Positions 18,137-27,381 of a stretch of 64,000 bases of DNA are shown here, in pieces. The notes beneath the pieces are model-generated. The model was not told the origin of the DNA, searched no databases, and was given only the letters and a program-made list of their open reading frames with translations. The stretch covers positions 3,534,001-3,598,000 of the forward strand of contig OY781043.1 of NCBI GenBank assembly GCA_963676165.1. Reading direction: 5' to 3'. How positions within the stretch are numbered: position 1 is the first letter of the stretch; each line of letters starts with the position of its first letter. Position numbers and translations under genes: made by a program. The DNA is from JAQIBY01 sp963676165. Lineage in GTDB: Bacteria; Bacteroidota; Bacteroidia; Bacteroidales; ML635J-15.

Positions 18137-20080
18137 ATGATAAAAATGAATTTAACTGAAAACAAACATATGATTATTGCAAAGAGATTTTCTCTATTTA
18201 TATTATTTCTCATAGTAAGTAACATTGGTCTGGGGCAATCTCAATGTGAAAACATTCAAAATGCAAAAGAAAGCATTCCACAACTTTCAGACAGCATTAC
18301 AATCAGCGTAAGCAATGCACCTTTCAGAGAGTTTGTAAGAGGAATTGCATATAACGAAGGATTGAATCTTAGCGTTTCCCCTGATATAAACTTTAATGTA
18401 TCAAACAATTTCTCAGATGTTGTCATTGCAGACATATTGTGTTTTCTTGCAAATGAATATCCCATACAAATAGAAATCTTAGGAAATATAATAAAGATTA
18501 CAACCAAAGATGAACCAATCAAGCCTGAACCGCTTCCAAAAACATCAATAAAATACACGAATGACAACTCACACTTAACAATTGACTCAAAACGAGATAG
18601 TTTACAATTTGTATGTCGTGCTATTACAAAATCAACACCATTCAATGTCATTCATGATAAAGATTTAGGGAATACTTATGTAAACGGATACATTGACGGT
18701 CTTCCAATCAAAGAGGCACTTGAAGCTTTTGGCCAAATGAATGGACTTACGCTAAATGAAGTTAAAGATTCTGTATTTATCTTCGAAAGACCTGAACCAA
18801 AACCAAGTCAAAGAACAACGAATTCAAACAGCAACAGAAACAATAGAACCCAACGAACCTCATCAAACAGTCTGTCAAATCAGCAATCTGGAGACAGTAT
18901 TAATTTCAATTTAAATTTGGACAACACCTTTTCACTCACCTGTCTAAATACAGAATTAGAATCGCTTGTTAGATTTATTTCTGACACATTAAAAAAACAA
19001 TATTTCATTTCTGGCGATCTTGAAGGAACAATAAGCCTCAAACTTGAGAACACTAATTATGATGATTTTATCAAAACTGTGTTCCAAGGAACAAATGCAA
19101 CATTCCGTGAAGAGAACGGCATCCGTTTATTTGGACCAAGGGATTTATATGAAATAAAAGAAGCTAAAGTTATCAGCTTACGATTTCGTTCCGTTGACAA
19201 GCTTTCAGAAGTAATTCCCGGAGAACTAAAAAACAATATTGAAATTAAAGAATTCCTTGATCTAAACAGCTTACTGGTTTTTGGCAGCCAAACTCAAGTC
19301 ACACAACTTGAACGCTTTATTCGAGAAATCGACCAACTTGTTCCTGTCATTATGATTGAAGTTATCATTGTTGACATTTCATCAAAAGAATCTCTTGCTT
19401 ATGGTGTTGAAGCAGGAATGTCTGCAAATGAAATTCAAACTGGGGGAACAGTATTTCCGGCATTAAATTACACTTTAAATGCACAAACGATAAACACATT
19501 ATTAAACAGTTTCAGTGGTTTTGGAGGTGTAAAATTAGGAAATGTTGCAGACGATTTTTATTTAAACTTGCAATTTCTTGAAAAAAATGGAATTATAAAA
19601 ATCAGATCTACACCAAAGCTTTCTACCCTTAACGGAACAGAAGCGAGTCTTTCCATCGGAAATACAGAATATTATCTAGAGGTTCAAAGCAACTTAGTTG
19701 TTAATCAATCAACTCAAAATGTAACGACACAACAGTACAAACCGATACAAGCAGATTTATCAATTAATATAAAACCAATCGTTTCTGGAGATGAACAAAT
19801 AACGCTTGACATTGAAGTAAATCATTCCGATTTCACTGGGAGGATGAATCCAGACGCCCCTCCTGGGACAACTTCTCGTTCTTTTAAATCTATGATTCGG
19901 GTAAAAAACAATGAAATGATTTTACTGGGAGGACTGGAAGAAAAATCATTAAACGACACACATAAAGGAGCTCCTTTTTTATCTAAGATTCCAGTCATTA
20001 AATGGTTTTTTAGCAATAGTACAAAAGACAAATCAAAGACGAAGCTTAATGTATTTATAAAACCTACAATCATTTACTAG
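18137..20080 (+). CDS. gspD: Outer-membrane secretin GspD/PilQ family
   Basis: 647 aa, with a signal peptide ending near residue 34 (GLG-Q). Three successive STN/N-domain-like units are visible: about 52-125, 145-218 and, after a Ser/Asn/Arg-rich linker (about 222-255), 265-330. A secretin_N unit follows at about 335-405, then the secretin barrel domain to the end ('RSTPKLSTLNGTEASLSIG', 'EMILLGGLEEKS', 'IPVIKWFFSN'). The ATG at 18137 directly follows the ATPase stop; Met12 is a possible later start that still leaves a signal peptide. Forms the outer-membrane pore. No pilotin is recognisable, but two lipoproteins are encoded in the same operon. Confidence 0.95.
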   Translation: MIKMNLTENKHMIIAKRFSLFILFLIVSNIGLGQSQCENIQNAKESIPQLSDSITISVSNAPFREFVRGIAYNEGLNLSVSPDINFNVSNNFSDVVIADILCFLANEYPIQIEILGNIIKITTKDEPIKPEPLPKTSIKYTNDNSHLTIDSKRDSLQFVCRAITKSTPFNVIHDKDLGNTYVNGYIDGLPIKEALEAFGQMNGLTLNEVKDSVFIFERPEPKPSQRTTNSNSNRNNRTQRTSSNSLSNQQSGDSINFNLNLDNTFSLTCLNTELESLVRFISDTLKKQYFISGDLEGTISLKLENTNYDDFIKTVFQGTNATFREENGIRLFGPRDLYEIKEAKVISLRFRSVDKLSEVIPGELKNNIEIKEFLDLNSLLVFGSQTQVTQLERFIREIDQLVPVIMIEVIIVDISSKESLAYGVEAGMSANEIQTGGTVFPALNYTLNAQTINTLLNSFSGFGGVKLGNVADDFYLNLQFLEKNGIIKIRSTPKLSTLNGTEASLSIGNTEYYLEVQSNLVVNQSTQNVTTQQYKPIQADLSINIKPIVSGDEQITLDIEVNHSDFTGRMNPDAPPGTTSRSFKSMIRVKNNEMILLGGLEEKSLNDTHKGAPFLSKIPVIKWFFSNSTKDKSKTKLNVFIKPTIIY

Positions 20081-20084
20081 TACA

Positions 20085-21248
20085 ATGAATAAGCATTTGG
20101 GAAATATCATCATTAAACTATTCAAAGGAAATACTGCAGAAGGTATTGACATCTATATTCATGATGATCAACGTTTAAGTGTTTATATCATAAAAACCAA
20201 TAAAAACGGAACAATTAAGTACCAAGAGGAGATATCAACAAATTTAGAAGAACTGGAAAAACTTTTATCTCAAAGAAAGCATGCAACTCAAATATCATTA
20301 AGAGGGAATTCTATCATTCATAAAAAGTCACATAGCAAAACTGACAACCTAACAAAAGCTGTAAAACAAGCCATTCCCGGAATAAATCCTGAACATTACA
20401 AAATTCAAATGTACACAGGCAAGTTCGGAAAATATTTTTCAATTATCCCCAAAGAATATTTCCAAAAACTCGTTGATAAAACGAAAGAAAATGTCATAGA
20501 AATTGCACTAGGTCCATATGTATTAGCTGATACAAAAACATCAGTCTGCATTCCATTTCAAAATATCGAGAACATCAATGGAGACATTGTCATTACTAGT
20601 AACGACAATGATCTGAATACAAGTGAAAATATCATAGATTCGCAAAAAGTTCAATCAAGGTTTCTGCTAGCATATGTTAATGCCATGCAATTTTTCAAAA
20701 ACAACCATAATTTTAAAGATTCACATTTTGCAAACTATATAAATTTAAGAATATTAAAATTTTTAATGGTATATGGACTTGGATTCATATTCGTAGTATT
20801 GCTGGGCAGCACTTTCTACCGAAGTAATTTACAATCTAAATACGAATTGGTTCAAGCAGAGAACTCAAATATTCAAGCACAGCTCCTTTCTTTGGAAGCA
20901 AAGCATAAAGGAATAAATGAGAAATTTAAATTTATTGAAACACAAAACCTATTAAACAAATCAAAGACAAGTAAATATGCCGACAGAGTATTAAGTTGTA
21001 TTCCAACTCAAATCAGCGTTAGCAACCTTTCCGTCAATCCAATTTTAAAAGAAGAAGACACAAGTATTGAATATGAAAAGGGAATTTTAAAAATCTACGG
21101 CAATGCAAAACAAAGCATACTTATTAACGAATGGAATGAAGCAATAAAAACACTTGATTTTGTAGAAAATTCAAATGTTAATCTAATTACCACTGAAAAC
21201 AGAAATAGTTTTCAGTTTTACATAGAAGTCGAGATAAAGAATGTTTAA
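20085..21248 (+). CDS. GspL-like inner-membrane protein (PilM-PilN fusion type)
   Basis: 387 aa. The N-terminal about 215 residues are soluble and have the alternating pattern of an actin-like PilM/GspL cytoplasmic domain (weak match). A single membrane helix follows at about 226-245 ('FLMVYGLGFIFVVLLGS'), then a coiled coil and a PilN/GspL-like periplasmic domain whose 'IPTQISVSNLSV' segment is typical of PilN. The fusion of the two halves is the GspL arrangement. Position between secretin and the GspM/PilO-like gene supports the call. Overlaps the next gene by 8 bp. Confidence 0.72.
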   Translation: MNKHLGNIIIKLFKGNTAEGIDIYIHDDQRLSVYIIKTNKNGTIKYQEEISTNLEELEKLLSQRKHATQISLRGNSIIHKKSHSKTDNLTKAVKQAIPGINPEHYKIQMYTGKFGKYFSIIPKEYFQKLVDKTKENVIEIALGPYVLADTKTSVCIPFQNIENINGDIVITSNDNDLNTSENIIDSQKVQSRFLLAYVNAMQFFKNNHNFKDSHFANYINLRILKFLMVYGLGFIFVVLLGSTFYRSNLQSKYELVQAENSNIQAQLLSLEAKHKGINEKFKFIETQNLLNKSKTSKYADRVLSCIPTQISVSNLSVNPILKEEDTSIEYEKGILKIYGNAKQSILINEWNEAIKTLDFVENSNVNLITTENRNSFQFYIEVEIKNV

Positions 21249-21780
21249 ACGATTATCAAATAAAAGAAAGGTTACAATGATTGCTTTATTCATTGTACTT
21301 GTTCTATTTGTGTTTTTCAAAACATCAATCAGAGATTTGGGAACAATTAAAAATGAAATCACAAATCTCACAACACAAAAAGAGACGAATTATCAGCAGT
21401 TAAGCAAGCTACAAAACACGATCTCTCTATTTGAATCTGATTCAAGTTTAAATGCATTTTTATCAGACAGCTTACCAAATTCAGACATGGACCTCATGGC
21501 AGCAATTTCAAAGTATATTGTGAGCAACAATATCGAGGTTTACTTAATTGAAAAACCAATAGTAAATAATGACAATGCAATTCCGATAACTACTTATCGA
21601 ATGCATTTTACAGGTTCATACTTTGAGGGGCTCAAATTAGCATATTATTTAGAACAAGTTTACGCTGTTGGACGAGTTGCTTCTTTAAATTTTCATTACG
21701 AAAGAGCAAAACGCAGCAGATCACAAATTTTTATAACAAGTATTTATTATCAAATAAGTTCAAAACATGAAAGCATTTAA
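21241..21780 (+). CDS. GspM/PilO-like inner-membrane protein
   Basis: 179 aa. One N-terminal membrane helix (residues about 10-28), a coiled coil to about 60, then a small alpha-beta periplasmic domain with a PilO-like 'YRMHFTGSYFEGLKLAYYLE' segment. Size, topology and place directly after the GspL-like gene are those of GspM/PilO; sequence identity is too low to be sure by eye. It would pair with the GspL-like protein to link the ATPase to the periplasm. Overlaps the next gene by 14 bp. Confidence 0.7.
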   Translation: MFKRLSNKRKVTMIALFIVLVLFVFFKTSIRDLGTIKNEITNLTTQKETNYQQLSKLQNTISLFESDSSLNAFLSDSLPNSDMDLMAAISKYIVSNNIEVYLIEKPIVNNDNAIPITTYRMHFTGSYFEGLKLAYYLEQVYAVGRVASLNFHYERAKRSRSQIFITSIYYQISSKHESI

Positions 21781-22738
21781 GTACATCGTTTTATTTAGCA
21801 TAATAGCATCAGCAATTTTTCTAAGTTCATGTGAAAAATGGTTTTCTCATGATATTAGCGAAAAATCTCCTATTCTGCTATCTCCATATGATAGCATGTC
21901 AACAAGTTCAAATGCTGTTTTATTCTGGTGGGAGGAGATGGAAGGAGCAACAAAGTACAAAATTCAAGTCGTCAATCCTTGTTTTGACAGAATTGAGAAT
22001 CTCATTCTTGACTCTACAATATCAGGAACAAGTTTCGAAACAAGCCTTTCCCCAGGACAATATGAGTGGAGAGTTCGAGCAGAAAATGAAGCCTATGTTT
22101 CAAACTTTACCTCTAATCATTTATTTATTGACAGCACAAATGACTTAAACGATCTGGATATCATCTTATTAGATCCTGCTTCAAATGAATATTTTAATAA
22201 TTTTGAGATCTTCTTCGATTGGGGTGACATTGATCTTGCTGATATTTATAGGTTCGAAGTTCATATCGATTCTTGGGAGGGTGACAATCTATTTATGCCT
22301 CTCAGTCTTGAAGAATCAGATTGCACAATTCTTTTTGAAGAAGAAGGTGTGTTTTATTGGGGTGTACAAGCTTCCAACGCAAATTCATCAACTGCCTTCA
22401 ACACGCGTCGTTTTGAAATAGATACAACAAAACCACAAACTCCAAGCATTCTAAGTCCAACAACCGACACGATTTACGAAAGTGAACTAGCACAATCAGG
22501 AATTCATCTTTCATGGAGCCATCCAGATAATTCAGGATCTCCCTTATTAGATAGCATTCAGTTCTATAACGACAGCTTGGGCAACCAAATACTAGTATCA
22601 CATCAAACTCAGGATACAATTTATTTATACAATAACAACATACAATATCAAACATATTACTTCCGCATTAAATCATTTGATTTAGCTGGAAACGAAGGAG
22701 AATGGACAGATCTTTTCAAAGTAGTCTATGAAGAGTAA
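21767..22738 (+). CDS. Lipoprotein with fibronectin III-like repeats in secretion operon
   Basis: 323 aa. Lipobox Leu-Ser-Ser-Cys with Cys22. The mature protein has three FnIII-like units (about 30-125, 130-215, 220-320), each with the Trp ... Tyr-x-Val/Phe-x-Val pattern such as 'AVLFWWEEMEGATKYKIQVV' and 'YEWRVRAENEAYVSNF', and 'YYFRIKSFDLAGNEGEW' at the end. I know of no standard T2SS component like this; it may anchor or stabilise the secretin, or act at the cell surface (inference). It overlaps genes on both sides (14 bp and 11 bp), so it is an integral part of the operon. Confidence 0.75.
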   Translation: MKAFKYIVLFSIIASAIFLSSCEKWFSHDISEKSPILLSPYDSMSTSSNAVLFWWEEMEGATKYKIQVVNPCFDRIENLILDSTISGTSFETSLSPGQYEWRVRAENEAYVSNFTSNHLFIDSTNDLNDLDIILLDPASNEYFNNFEIFFDWGDIDLADIYRFEVHIDSWEGDNLFMPLSLEESDCTILFEEEGVFYWGVQASNANSSTAFNTRRFEIDTTKPQTPSILSPTTDTIYESELAQSGIHLSWSHPDNSGSPLLDSIQFYNDSLGNQILVSHQTQDTIYLYNNNIQYQTYYFRIKSFDLAGNEGEWTDLFKVVYEE

Positions 22739-23285
22739 AAAAACAAAATATATCCTCATACCCATTGTTTTAATCATTTGGGGAATTATTATTATCAGGG
22801 TAATTAACATGCTTAATCCTTCTGATGATTATGTCTTTACTCCAATAGTAAAAACAGAAAAACGAATTGAGAAGAAGGAAGAGAAATTCGAGTTACTGAT
22901 GAATTACTCAGATCCGTTTAACTCATCAACAACAGTAAAAAACTCATATTACCAATCATACCAACCTGTTGTAAGTAACAATACAAGTAATAGTTCATCA
23001 AAACAAGACAATCTCAAAACAACGACAAAGAGCAACAATAAAACATCAAAAAATCAGTCTAAGAAAAATGAACAAAATAGCAATATCAACATTCAATACA
23101 TTGGGATGGTAAATAATTCCAATCCTCAAACAAAAACCGCATACATTCAATTGAATAATAAATATTACCTGTGCCAACCAGGAGACAGCATTCAATCACT
23201 TATTATACAATCTTTTACAAAGGATAAATTAACAATAAACAGAAATGATTCAATTATCTATTTTGACAAAATATCAAGTAACTAA
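22728..23285 (+). CDS. GspC/PilP-like protein
   Basis: 185 aa. One N-terminal membrane helix (about 8-27), a long low-complexity Ser/Asn/Lys linker (about 65-120), then a compact beta domain 'IQYIGMVNNSN', 'TAYIQLNNKYYLCQPGD', 'FTKDKLTINR'. This resembles the homology region of GspC and PilP, which binds the secretin N0 domain. Topology (anchor, flexible linker, small beta domain) and position support the call. Overlaps the upstream lipoprotein gene by 11 bp. Confidence 0.72.
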   Translation: MKSKKTKYILIPIVLIIWGIIIIRVINMLNPSDDYVFTPIVKTEKRIEKKEEKFELLMNYSDPFNSSTTVKNSYYQSYQPVVSNNTSNSSSKQDNLKTTTKSNNKTSKNQSKKNEQNSNINIQYIGMVNNSNPQTKTAYIQLNNKYYLCQPGDSIQSLIIQSFTKDKLTINRNDSIIYFDKISSN

Positions 23286-24051
23286 ATACTCAATCATATT
23301 GATTGGCATTTTAAGCATCTTTCAATTAAGTTCCTGCAAAAAAGAAGAACTCTTAAGGAATGCAGTAATTAGTCACAATCAAGCATATTGGGACATTCAT
23401 TACATACCTAAAACCATAGACATTACAGAAAAAACGAATGTTACATATTATTGGTTTGAAGCAGGAAAGATACACCTTAATCAAGGTGGTTTTAGCGAAT
23501 ACCTACTTACCGGAGAATGCAAGGTTTATTCTGAGAATAATAGAATGATCCGAAAAGGGAATTTTAAAAATGGATTAAAACATGGTGTATGGCAAACCTG
23601 GGACGAAAATGGAATCTTATTAGAATCTGTGAATTACAAAAATGGACTAAAACATGGGGAAGCACTAGATTTTTATAAAGATGGGAAATTAAAACTAAGA
23701 CGAAACTATAAAGAAGGGCAACTTGATGGTAAAACCGAGGAATATTATGAAAATTTAGCATTGAAAGAAACTCGTACTTATAAGCACAATCTCTTATCAG
23801 GGAAAAGAGTGTTTTATAATGAACAGAATAACATTACAAAGATTGAAGATTACAGAAATGGGGAGTTAAATGGGGAACAAACCGTTTCTCTGGAGGACAC
23901 TGTAATTACACATCATTATAAGGACGGGGAACTCATAATACCGGAACAAAAAAAGGATACAAAAACAGTTAAATCTGACACAACAAGTAATAATGGAATT
24001 TTCAAAAAGCTCTTTTCTAAAAATAAAGATACTCATCAAAACAAAGACTAA
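23245..24051 (+). CDS. Lipoprotein with MORN/YwqK-like repeats
   Basis: 268 aa from ATG 23245; an in-frame TTG at 23260 would shorten an otherwise long leader. The lipobox is Leu-Ser-Ser-Cys at residues 28-31. Residues about 100-225 are five MORN-like repeats of the 'GNFKNGLKHGVWQTWDENG' type, which in databases are often labelled YwqK antitoxin although they are mere structural repeats. Tail is Lys/Asp-rich. It overlaps the GspC-like gene by 41 bp and the next gene by 59 bp. No known secretion component has this build; a surface or periplasmic scaffold role for the machine is a guess. Confidence 0.72.
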   Translation: MIQLSILTKYQVTKYSIILIGILSIFQLSSCKKEELLRNAVISHNQAYWDIHYIPKTIDITEKTNVTYYWFEAGKIHLNQGGFSEYLLTGECKVYSENNRMIRKGNFKNGLKHGVWQTWDENGILLESVNYKNGLKHGEALDFYKDGKLKLRRNYKEGQLDGKTEEYYENLALKETRTYKHNLLSGKRVFYNEQNNITKIEDYRNGELNGEQTVSLEDTVITHHYKDGELIIPEQKKDTKTVKSDTTSNNGIFKKLFSKNKDTHQNKD

Positions 24052-25237
24052 GGGTGGAGCTCTATTGTATGTTATCTTTATTTGTTTAGTCATTTTTCTT
24101 TTACTTTTAGGTTTCTTTCTGAGGAACGAACTGCAGAGAGATTTCTTTACGAAAGAAATTAGGGAGTTGTTTTATTATGAGAACCTTAATAGTGCATTAA
24201 ATTATTACCTAAATAACCCTGAAATAAACAACTTTTCTCCTTCTGACAACCCAAATGAAGACATCAGCCTAAAACGTGAATTATGGGGTGCCTACTCAAT
24301 TGTAAACGCATCTGTTAAAAGCTCTGGCAAGCATTATACAAAAACATTGTTGGTTGGAGAGAAGCCTTATAATGAAGAACAGATTTCCTTGTATTTAAAA
24401 GAATCGAACAAAAAAACGTACATAAGCGGAAAATGCAACATTACCGGAACTGCATACATACCAGAATTGGGTATAAAAACCTGTTATGTCGGAGGAAGTG
24501 GATTTCGTGGCAAAAAATATATTCAAGGAAAAACAAAACAAGCAAATAAGACACTCCCGGAAACTAACAAAATAGAGAAACCAACTTTAGGAGAGCTTGA
24601 TAGTTTAGTATTTTATGAAGAGATATTGGAAAAAGATAGTTTGATCAATCCATTTAACAAAAAAACAATTTTCATTCGTTGTGATGATGATATTATCATT
24701 AATTACAAATATTATCAAGGTAAAATCATAATTGATTCAAAGAAATCCATTACAGTAAAATCGAATTCATCACTTACTGATGTAATTCTTTCAGCTCCTT
24801 ACATTGAGATCAAATCAGGATTTAAGGGAGCAATACAATGCATTGCAAAAGACTCTATTCTCATTGAAGATCAAACATTCATTCAATATCCATCAGCCTT
24901 AATTGTAACTAACATTTCAGATACTAGCTTTCAAAAAATAGAAATTGAAAAAAACTGTGACATTCATTCAGACATCGTTATATATGGTAGAGATAGCAAA
25001 ATTAAGATAAACAAAGACAATACAATTTTAGGCAGAATTTATACACCTGGACAAGCAGAATTAGAATCCAAAGTTTACGGATCATGTTATTGTGGAGAAC
25101 TATTTAGAAAGGTGAACGGGATGGTTTACACCAATACGATCTTTAATAATGAAATAGACCCAACAAGAATTCCACCTGAATGGGCAGGAATACAAATATT
25201 TAACAATCCTCAAATGGAAATAAAATGCTTAAATTAA
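23993..25237 (+). CDS. GspK/PilX-like minor pseudopilin with beta-helix domain
   Basis: 414 aa. After a basic leader comes Lys-Gly-Gly-Ala-Leu-Leu and a hydrophobic helix (about 22-43, 'YVIFICLVIFLLLLGFF'). The absence of Glu at mature position 5 is typical of GspK/PilX rather than the other pilins. The C-terminal half (about 215-360) is a run of short Ile/Ser strands ('NYKYYQGKIIIDSKKSITVK') resembling a beta-helix of bactofilin or right-handed type. This is larger than and unlike the alpha-helical GspK of Proteobacteria. Location directly before the GspI- and GspJ-like genes supports a tip-complex role. The 59-bp overlap with the previous gene is long, so the start may be later. Confidence 0.65.
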   Translation: MEFSKSSFLKIKILIKTKTKGGALLYVIFICLVIFLLLLGFFLRNELQRDFFTKEIRELFYYENLNSALNYYLNNPEINNFSPSDNPNEDISLKRELWGAYSIVNASVKSSGKHYTKTLLVGEKPYNEEQISLYLKESNKKTYISGKCNITGTAYIPELGIKTCYVGGSGFRGKKYIQGKTKQANKTLPETNKIEKPTLGELDSLVFYEEILEKDSLINPFNKKTIFIRCDDDIIINYKYYQGKIIIDSKKSITVKSNSSLTDVILSAPYIEIKSGFKGAIQCIAKDSILIEDQTFIQYPSALIVTNISDTSFQKIEIEKNCDIHSDIVIYGRDSKIKINKDNTILGRIYTPGQAELESKVYGSCYCGELFRKVNGMVYTNTIFNNEIDPTRIPPEWAGIQIFNNPQMEIKCLN

Positions 25238-25572
25238 GTCATAAAATAAAAGGAAACTCAATGATTGAAAGTATTGTTGCAGTTAGCATTTTAATGACTA
25301 CACTAATTATTGCGTTTGGAGTTATTTCTCAATCCTACAAAACAGATAACTTAATGATAAAAGCACAATCCGTATTACAACTTCAAAATGAGATATCTGA
25401 CATTTCACAAAACCATGAATACATCAACAAATCTACAGATATCGGAACATATACAATTAACTATTCATTTGAGAAATTGACTGAAAACAATCTTGTCATT
25501 TTAAGATATGAAGTAATGTTAAATAATATAATTTGGAAAAGTGGTGAACAATACTTTACACAAAAAGACTGA
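25225..25572 (+). CDS. GspI/PilV-like minor pseudopilin
   Basis: 115 aa. Leader ends Lys-Gly and is followed by Asn-Ser-Met-Ile-Glu, giving Glu5, then helix 'SIVAVSILMTTLIIAFGVI'. 'SMIESIVAVSIL' is the usual look of the GspI/PilV class. Short beta-rich globular domain. Overlaps the GspK-like gene by 13 bp and the GspJ-like gene by 32 bp. Confidence 0.8.
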   Translation: MLKLSHKIKGNSMIESIVAVSILMTTLIIAFGVISQSYKTDNLMIKAQSVLQLQNEISDISQNHEYINKSTDIGTYTINYSFEKLTENNLVILRYEVMLNNIIWKSGEQYFTQKD

Positions 25573-26035
25573 TGGACTAACGATTATTGAACTCAGCATT
25601 ACCTTGCTATTGTCAGGGATTATCGTTGGATTAGCAATAATGACATATCAGTCATTAAACAAACACAATGTATTAAAATCAAAACAAAATGAACTAAGCA
25701 TAAACACAATACAAAATATTCATTTACTAAAGGACAGAATTTATTTTTCATCTAAACTGATTATGTCCGACAACAATACAATTTTGATTGAAAACAAAGA
25801 CAAAACAATAATCTCAATGTATTCTAATGAAAATGAGCTAATCATAGGTAAAGACACGCTTTCATTCCCAAACCTAAATACGTATTTCATTGAAAATGAA
25901 TTTGGCTTAGTGGAAACAATTGAGATAGAGTTTAATCTAGGTGAACAAAGGATTTTCACAAAAGTCATTAAAGATTACGATAACGAAATCTTATTTAACT
26001 GCAAATTTGAAAGATATGGCTATACAAAATATTGA
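25541..26035 (+). CDS. GspJ/PilW-like minor pseudopilin
   Basis: 164 aa, starting at GTG 25541 (or GTG 25544); no ATG is available upstream of the signal. Leader ends Asp-Gly, followed by Leu-Thr-Ile-Ile-Glu (Glu5) and a helix 'LSITLLLSGIIVGLAIM'. The remainder is beta-rich with an Asn/Lys bias. Class (GspJ/PilW) is assigned from the order K-I-J and the helix; GspH has no counterpart in the operon. Confidence 0.78.
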   Translation: MVNNTLHKKTDGLTIIELSITLLLSGIIVGLAIMTYQSLNKHNVLKSKQNELSINTIQNIHLLKDRIYFSSKLIMSDNNTILIENKDKTIISMYSNENELIIGKDTLSFPNLNTYFIENEFGLVETIEIEFNLGEQRIFTKVIKDYDNEILFNCKFERYGYTKY

Positions 26036-27119
26036 CAACAACGAACAAGACAAGAAATCAAACTCAAGTATCACTTTGGGGAAACCAGTCCTCAACAACA
26101 AAAAGAAGGAACGATTTTATAATGATCTTTCTATTTTAATTAAATCGGGGCTCGATATCAAGTCTGCCTTCAAATTAATTATTGAAGAAAAAAAAGAAGG
26201 TAAAGAGAAGGATGTTCTATTGTGCCTTTACAATGATCTTGTAGAAGGAATTAGTCTGGCAGATGCAATGGGTAAGCATAACAGCTTTACGCCTTATGAA
26301 TATCATTCCATTCGAATAGGAGAAGAAACAGGCAAACTTAAAAATGTCATAGAAAATCTCTCTGGCTTTTTTCGTAACAAAGTCAAACAACAACGAATTA
26401 TCTCTGGAGCATTAACTTATCCTATACTGGTACTTATTACAGCAGTCGTCGTACTGTTTTTCATGTTCTATGTTATTGTTCCAATGTTTAAGGATGTCTT
26501 TGCAAGATTTGGTGGAGATTTACCTCGATTAACAAGCATTATTGTAAATATCTCAGACTGGTTTTCTTCACATCTGGTTTTGCTAGCACTAATAATTTTA
26601 GGCTTATTCTTTTTAATTAAATCACTTTCAAAATCTGAAAGTTGGAAGAAACAAAAATCCATCCTAATACTTAAACTCCCAATCTATGGTAGTTTCTATC
26701 GAAAACTATATTTGTCTCGTTTTGCTCAAGCAATGGCTTTGATGAGTTCTGCGAATGTACACCTAATCACTTCTCTTCAACTTATTGAAAAGATGATAAA
26801 CTTTTACCCTATCAGCAAAACCATACAACCAATAATTCAGAATATGGAAAATGGGAGCTCGTTTTATGAAAGCTTAAAACAGCACGATATTTATGACCCT
26901 AGAATGCTAACACTAATCAAAGTTGCCGAAGAAGTAAATGCGCTTGATACGGTTTTTAACAAACTCGCCGAACAATACGAAGAAGAACTGAACCACAAAT
27001 CTCAAAGCTTAAGCACAATTTTAGAACCCATACTAATTTTAGTTGTAGGTGGCATCGTTGCAATAATTCTAATCTCAATGTACTTGCCAATGTTTAAACT
27101 TAGCACAACGATATATTAG
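26016..27119 (+). CDS. gspF: Inner-membrane platform protein GspF/PilC family
   Basis: 367 aa from ATG 26016; an upstream in-frame start at 25941 lies deep in the previous gene and adds unconserved residues. Two T2SSF repeats are visible (about 35-155 and 240-365), with the family marks 'LSILIKSGLDIKSAF', 'SFTPYEYHSIRIGEETGKL', a large membrane helix pair, 'FAQAMALMSSANVHL' and 'LEPILILVVGGIVAIILIS' at the C-terminus. Last gene of the secretion operon; overlaps the GspJ-like gene by 20 bp. It is the assembly platform worked by the ATPase. Confidence 0.93.
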   Translation: MAIQNIDNNEQDKKSNSSITLGKPVLNNKKKERFYNDLSILIKSGLDIKSAFKLIIEEKKEGKEKDVLLCLYNDLVEGISLADAMGKHNSFTPYEYHSIRIGEETGKLKNVIENLSGFFRNKVKQQRIISGALTYPILVLITAVVVLFFMFYVIVPMFKDVFARFGGDLPRLTSIIVNISDWFSSHLVLLALIILGLFFLIKSLSKSESWKKQKSILILKLPIYGSFYRKLYLSRFAQAMALMSSANVHLITSLQLIEKMINFYPISKTIQPIIQNMENGSSFYESLKQHDIYDPRMLTLIKVAEEVNALDTVFNKLAEQYEEELNHKSQSLSTILEPILILVVGGIVAIILISMYLPMFKLSTTIY

Positions 27120-27381
27120 ATTTGTTTGCTGAGAAATATAATATTGTACAGCAGTAAAATCAAAAATAGCATGAAAGTTTAAACCATTTGACAGGGCAGA
27201 ACAACACTGGTTACTCCATGTCACTTTATAATTATTCCGACATACCTTGGTCTTTTTCATTTTTTTTATTATCTTTCGCATACTATTTCAGAGCCACTAA
27301 TAATTCATGCAAAATTTAAGAAAATCATGCTTACAACAAAGCAATTGAAGCAAGTATATTTATTAACTAAAACCAAATGTC

